In this document: positions 58,012 through 64,000 of the stretch, one piece after another
Numbering within the stretch: the stretch's first letter is position 1
Layout of the letters: every line of letters starts with the position of its first letter
Position numbers and translations under genes: made by a program
Origin: Nectonema munidae
Lineage: Eukaryota > Nematomorpha > Nectonematoida > Nectonematidae
NCBI GenBank assembly: GCA_030549495.1
Contig: JAUIRK010000150.1
Location: forward strand, 310,001 to 374,000
Direction of reading: 5' to 3'
Length of the DNA stretch: 64,000 nucleotides
Notes under the pieces: generated by a model
The model's input: the letters and a program-made list of their open reading frames with translations, nothing else
The model's database searches: none
Told to the model about the DNA's origin: nothing

Positions 58012-61000
58012 AAAAGTTTGGTTGGTTGGTTGGTTAGATGATGGTACAGCTTATAGATAAAATATAATCCGAAAGCTGGTTTGATACTATCAGAGAAACT
58101 TTAAATTAAAAAGAACTAGTTATAAAATAAAATGGTGACACTTAAGGAAATAAAACATGGAGTATGAAGAACAAATGCAGGAAAAGAGAAAGAATAGACC
58201 GAGGAGAGAAAAAAAAGGAAAGTTAATAGTGAAGTAATCGGATTACACTGGAGTTGAGAACAAGATGTGTTCTATGGAATTAATTAGAGAGAGAGTATTT
58301 TTGAGTAAAGTCGGGTATAGTAGTATATGAGAGATAGCATGTAAGGAAAAGCCTTTTTGAGAGATATTACTTGAATGGAATCGATCTGTGAGGTGCTTAG
58401 TTTTGTCGCTGCTGAAGATAAGTTGATCAGGGTTTTCTGTACAATCACAACCAAAGCGGCACGCTGTATTTTTAACTTTACCTATTTTGAAGAGAAATGC
58501 TTTACAACAATAGTTGCCTACTAGCCATCTTAATATGTTCGGAGGAAGAGCTGCAATTTTTAATTTAGTGAAACTTTGGTTGAGCAATTTAACTCCTAAA
58601 ATAGGAAACTTTTGATAGTATTTACATTGCCTCCAAGATTCCGTCTAAAAGTCAAAAACCTTAGCTTTCAAGCAGTTCTTATAGAAATCTAATGAGAAAG
58701 GATATTTTTGGTCGGAGTAGGAAAGACAATTTTTTGCAAGTTTATCTACAAATTCGTTACCTCTTATTCCCGAGTGCCCAGGGGACCAAATTAATCTTAG
58801 TGTGAACAGAGTGGTTAATACTTGGTAAACGTAAAAAATGGGTTCCAGGTAGGGGGACTTTAAGGATTTGCTTTTTAGCGATTTCAATAATGATAAAGAG
58901 TCAGTGAAAACGAAGATTAATGAGAAGTCAGAAAATTTTTTAGCGTTGGCTAGAAGGTATTTCATAGCATTAAGCAATGCGATTGATTCCTTGTAGAAGG
59001 ATGAAGGTGAAGCGCCAATGTTAAAACCTTCTGTTTTTTTCGGGTGGAAGACAGCGAAAGCGCTGGAGCCAAGAGAAGATCGAGAGTCAAATGAACCATC
59101 AGAAAAGATAAACATGCTGTTTGCCCCGAAGACGATTCTTTTGCAAAGTTTGATAGCATGATCCTTTGAAGAGCATATGGTTAAATTTACTTGTAAGTTA
59201 ATTATAGAAGGATTGTAGATAGGTGCGAATGATACGGGGGATAATTCGAGAGTGAAGTCCTTAGAGAAGAATTTGAGAAAAAGTTTATGAAAAACAGCAA
59301 CGTTAGTAAGTGGGCTGCGAGACGGAGTAGGACAGCCATAACAGTAATATGAACAGTCTTTAGCAATGAATGACAACTTCTTGGAGACAATAGCCTTTTC
59401 CATTGAGATGAGGATCGGAGGAAAGCAGGAAGCAAGCAATATAAGAGGCTTTGGCGTGGAGATACTGCATTTGACCGCTTTACGTAGAAATGAGTAGAAT
59501 AATGAATTAACTCTGTTTTGATATTTTGAATATAACAGGATAGGACACCAAGAAGCGATGCCATAATTGAAAAGTTGAATGGTTACATTCTGGAGCACAG
59601 TTTTAAAAAATATGAAGTGATTAGGCCATTGGAAGTTATTCAGTGACTTTATTCTAGAGAAGGTAATGAAGCATGACATATGTATTTTTTCAAAGTTCAA
59701 TTTCCATTTTAGTTTCCAGTCAAAGTGGATGCCTAAGTATTTAACAGTAGAAGCAGGAGTGAAGTTATTTTGGTTGAAGCATAAAGATGGACATTTTTGA
59801 GAAGTGCGGCTGAAATTGATGAGGCTGCATTTTTTTTAATTTATTTTGAGATTGAGCAATTTTGCAATCTGGTTTACTTTGCTTAGGGCGTAGTCAAGCT
59901 TAATAACATTGCTAGTGGAGTTCAGTCCTGCTATTCCAAACATTAAGTCATCAGAGTAACATTGATAAAAGGCACTGTAATTTTTTAACATATCTAGAAT
60001 CGGATCAATGAGAATGATAAAAAGGAGATCTGAGATACAACCTCCTTGTGGTGTTGAACTGTTAAGCTTTTTAATTATATTGGGTTCTCCTTTCATGAAA
60101 ACAGTTCTATCTTTCAAATATGATGTTATAAATTTCACAATATATTCAGGAAATTTCATTCTTGTCATATTTCTTGTGACTTCATTCTTGTGATAGTTGT
60201 TGATGCACTTCGTTAAATTAATATGGTTGAACATTCTATATCGAATAATTTTTTCATATAACTTACCGATACACGGCAAAAGAGTTATTGGCCTCCAGTC
60301 TTCTATTTTTCCAGTTGTTGCTTTACTTTTTGGTAAGAGAATAACTTGCCCAATTTTGAATCGTTGAGGGAAGTAGCTACAGGAAGAAATCGAGTTAAAA
60401 AGAGTTAGGAGGTATTTAGAAAGAAAAAGCAAAGCAGTTTTAATTAAGCTAAAGTTGATATTGTCATAACCTGGGGATGATTTCCTTGGGCAATGTTTAA
60501 AGCAAAACACAAGTTCATCAATATAAATTTCGGGTGGGTTAATTTGAGATGAGAATATAGGGCTTGGAGTATCACAATTTGACTCTGAAGAGAAAAAAAC
60601 TCTAAGATATATCGTGAGTTTGATTGGCTGTTTAAGTCTTTTCCAGCAACAAAGTTTGGTAAAGAGAATCTTGTTGTAGGTTTGGAAAGCGCATTAATTC
60701 TTTTCCATATTGTGTTTTTATCAAAATTAAGAAAACTCTTCCATCTTTGCGTTTTGAAGTAACTGATTTTCTTGCGGTAAAACTTTTTGATATTTTTATA
60801 TATTGTCAAGTCTTCTTCGCTATGGGAAGAGCGAAACTTTTTATGTGCGAATCTTAGTTTTTTTCTTAAGCTGTGGAGAGCCGGAGTCCAGAATTTGTTT
60901 TTCGTTTCAATAACAAAAGATGAGAAGGTAAAGGCAATAGAAATCGAGTCACAAAAAGTGTTAGCGTATGTATCTATCTGATGAGAGTTTGAGGGAGTAG

Positions 61001-62930
61001 AATCAAATAATGAACAATTTTTTGAATAGAACAGCCGAAACTGTCGATAAACAAACTTTCGTTGATGACTTGTTTTGATTTTGTTGTTGAGCTTTCTTGA
61101 CATGGGAGTTTGAGTATGGTTTCAACAAAGAGGTGATCTGATAATGAAGGTTCTGATAAAATCTTCCAGGAACTTATGTAGCTTTTCATTTCATCATTGC
61201 ATAATGTTAAGTCTATGTGTGATTGGAGACATATGTCGGACCTTAGAGAAATAAAGGTAGGTAACTTATTTTCATCAATCAATTGCAAATTGTTGGCGGT
61301 GATCTTTTCGTACAAAAATCTTCCAATTTGGTTTGACTTCTAATCCCAAAGTAGATGGCGTGCATTAGTATCCCCCATAATAATGAGTGGCTTATTGCGT
61401 AGATTAGGAAGAACTGATTCGAAAAAATAACTTAAATCAGCCGTAGAATATGGTAGGCAATAAAGGGAAACGCAGAAAAAACCATAAAGATTTATGGTAC
61501 AGTAAGTTACCGTCATATGATTGTTTGAAAGAGAATCAACTAACTTGACATTGACAGATTTCTTGTGTAGGACAACGGAATAAAACAAATCAAAACTATG
61601 TAAAGCAGAGTAATTACGAAGAGGAATGTAAGGTAAGTTATTCTTATATAGATAGGGTTCGTTTATGAGCACAATATCATGTTGAGACAACTCAAGAAAT
61701 ATCAAAACGTTTTTGAAAGCAGTAAAGGATTTTCTTAAATTTATGTGAAGGATTTTCACTGGCATTGATTAGTTAATATTTAAAGATTTAAGGAATTGAG
61801 TGTAAAATTCTTTTGTGCTTCAACTTTTTTGATAATGTAGGGACACGAAATATCATTGAAATAGTGTGGGCCATGACAGTTTGAACAGTTAATTGATGTA
61901 GAAGAACAAATATTCGTGGGGTGACCTAGTTTACCGCACTTAAGCATTTGGGATTTTGTGCCTTACAAAAAATATCTGTATGGCCAAATTTCCCACACTT
62001 ATTGCAAATTCTTATTTTCCTTACTAACATTTCAATTGGAAGGGCATAATAGCCGCAAAATATTGTTTTAGACTTTGATAAATAATTTGCAACATCAGGA
62101 GATGTTGGTTCAATTATTGTTAAATTATAAAATTTATTTTTTGTATTAATCGTTTTTATCAATTTAATGCTCCCTAATTTAGATATATAATAATTACACG
62201 TGTTTATAGAAGTAAGTAGTTCATCATCACTAATATCCGTAGGCACATTTTTTATTATAAAGCGTGGGATGAAACCTTTAGATTCTATAATGTCAAAATT
62301 ATTTTTTAGAAGATCCTGAACGTTGCTTCTATCACTTGGTTCTGCTAAATTTATGAAAGCATTACCTTCCTTGTTAATCCTAATAGAATCTATCTGCAAT
62401 TTATTTTCGGTTGTCTTAATGCAACTGAGATCTTTTTTTATTTCAATTACCTCACTTTTATTGAGATCTACAGTCTTTGTTTTTATTTTAACACACTTAT
62501 TGGGATTATATAATTCTACTTTTGTCTTTACAGGTGAATTTGCTACATCTGCAAAAGAAGGTTTATTTGGTTGTGTGTTAATCAGATGTTGGGGGCCGGA
62601 AATTATATTACACATATTATTAATAATGATATCTTTAACTTCAGAAAAGATTTTCTCAATGGTAATAAAATATTTACTATTATCCTTAGGAAACATTAGA
62701 ATTTTTTTCTTTTACATCGCTTAAATGTTCAATTAATTCACAGTTAGAAGTAGAGCTTGTTTTTAAGCGTTTCCGCGTAGGTGTCACAGAAACTTCATCC
62801 ATTAGAAAATAAGTAAAAAAAATTCTACTTGGAGGAATACAATCAGTACAGGAAAATAAAAAAACTTAAGAAATACAGTAGGAGAAATAAAGAGTAAAAA
62901 GAATTTTAAGTGTCGCCAATATATTTTTAA
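58012..62930 (-). mobile_element. LINE copy B (I-like clade), nearly full length
   Basis: Minus-strand LINE of about 4.9 kb. ORF1 starts at 62802 and is broken near 62690 and 61938. ORF2 (61765 to about 58240) contains endonuclease, RT and RNase H. The RNase H has all four acidic positions: FSDGSFD, KESIAL, FTDSLS and GHSGIRGNEFVDK. A Cys-rich tail (CRFGCDC) follows. The stop TAG at 61340-61342, shifts near 61075 and 60495, and TAA at 59836-59838 are shared with copy A. A further TAG lies at 58645. About 125 bp of RT are replaced by short filler near 60175. The 3' end is a (CCAA)n tail on the coding strand, near 58036-58017. Confidence 0.9.
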
Positions 62931-63304
62931 GAACTAAATGCAAAAACGTCTAGTATTGAAACCAGCAATGTAATAATTTGGTATGAAAATAAATATTTCA
63001 TATAAAATTTTAGAGATATTTGGAGACAGTTTTCAAACGTAAACTGCAAATTTGATTGATATTGTCAGATATTTTCAAACATTAAATGCAAAATCTATGA
63101 AACCAGTATGGGCGATTTAGTATAAAAACATATATTTTATGTAAAATTTGAATGAAAATTTTATTATATTTATCATCGATTAAAATATTAATTGACATTT
63201 TCTAAAAAGTATCGATGTTTATTGATAAAATTAAGTATAGTTATGTTTTCAAAACTGTATATAAAAATAATATATATAAATTATATAAATAATAAATTTT
63301 ATAT
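62931..63304. repeat. Satellite scrap of the inverted repeat
   Basis: Nearly identical to 33045-33435, the inner end of the left inverted repeat. It shows that the duplication including LINE copy B extends beyond the LINE. Confidence 0.85.
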
Positions 63305-64000
63305 TTAAAGAAAAAAACTTTTTAATATGATGCTGCTAAGTTTCAAATTCAGATAATTTAAGTGATTTTTAAAACTTAATTTTGAGTCAAAGTTTAAACC
63401 AAGTAGATTGAAACAATCAACAACGCATACACCACTCTTATTAAATAGGATAGGGTCAACCTTATTACTTGTGGATATAATCAAGGCTTTAGTTTTGTTA
63501 GCATTAATGGTCAAAGCATTATTCTGAAACCATTTGTAAACTCTATGGAGATTGGTATGATAAATATCGAAGTTCAAGGCATTATAATCAAAAAGTAACG
63601 TCACATCGTCAGCATACATTAAAAAATAAAAAAATTGGAAGAATTGTGCAAATCATTTATGTATAACACAAAAAGCAGAGGTCCAAGGATGGACCCTTGT
63701 GGCACCCCTCGTGTCAAACATCTGATATCAGAACTTGTATCATCCACAGAGACATAGTCTTCTGTTATTCAAATAAGAAGAAAAAAGAGCTATAGTTGCA
63801 TGAGAAAACCCATAAATGAAAAACTTATCTAGTAAAATTTCATAAGAAATTTAATCAAACGCCTTGGTAAGATCTAAAAAGATTAATCCAGCTTTTTTTG
63901 TTTTCTAAATAGGATATAACTTTATCAATTAAAAAACTGCGTAGTAATTCAGTAGAGAAGTTATATCTAAGAGCAAACTGCTTGTCGAAGTATATACTAC
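63305..64000 (-). pseudogene. LINE RT fragment, second copy
   Basis: Nearly identical to 33439-34134: MYADDVTL and the same downstream motifs, same stops, same junction with satellite. It continues off the window. Confidence 0.8.

Overview
This is AT-rich animal DNA, most likely from an arthropod; a crustacean such as a copepod is possible, but the sequence alone cannot fix the taxon. Only one ordinary host gene is recognised with confidence: TRAPPC3, two exons at 7209-8950 on the + strand. Almost everything else is transposable-element sequence, mostly decayed and repeatedly nested. No rRNA, tRNA or CRISPR array was seen.

Left part (1-13.7 kb): a 28-bp minisatellite; a decayed unclassified repeat-encoded gene (minus strand, 546-1508); three LINE remnants; TRAPPC3; a one-ended copy of a TTAA-flanked repeat (9127-9960); and a broken hAT transposon related in sequence to ZBED5-type transposases (11117-13312).

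Middle-left (13.7-25.9 kb): a nested set of elements. An unclassified DNA transposon, with a spliced minus-strand transposase-like gene (25748 down to 13938) and imperfect inverted ends, is split by a Ty3/gypsy LTR retrotransposon (14780-24202, 5-bp target duplication). The gypsy copy is split by a Merlin transposon (16174-18501, 8-bp duplication) and by a further repeat (about 18930-21905). That repeat carries its own small MULE-like element with a 10-bp duplication.

Middle-right (26.7-57.3 kb): the two halves of a pair of long inverted repeats, about 3.2 and 3.8 kb and built of roughly 150-bp tandem monomers. They end in the same terminus, CCCTATTAGTGCTGGGC, flanked by TTAA on both sides. 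A relic piggyBac transposase lies between them. The reading frame of a LINE ORF1 stops at the right TTAA and appears to resume at the left one. Together this suggests one very large (30.5 kb) piggyBac-like element. Inside are a LINE copy, a two-exon unknown gene, a PHD-plus-MULE transposase relic, a second copy of the repeat that sits inside gypsy (45458-47914), more LINE pieces and two short hAT-like elements.

Right end (57.3-64 kb): the other half of the split LINE ORF1, then a LINE copy (58012-62930) that shares at least four disabling lesions and flanking satellite with the copy at 29551-33040. The two must be copies of an already dead element made by DNA duplication. This duplication runs off the window.
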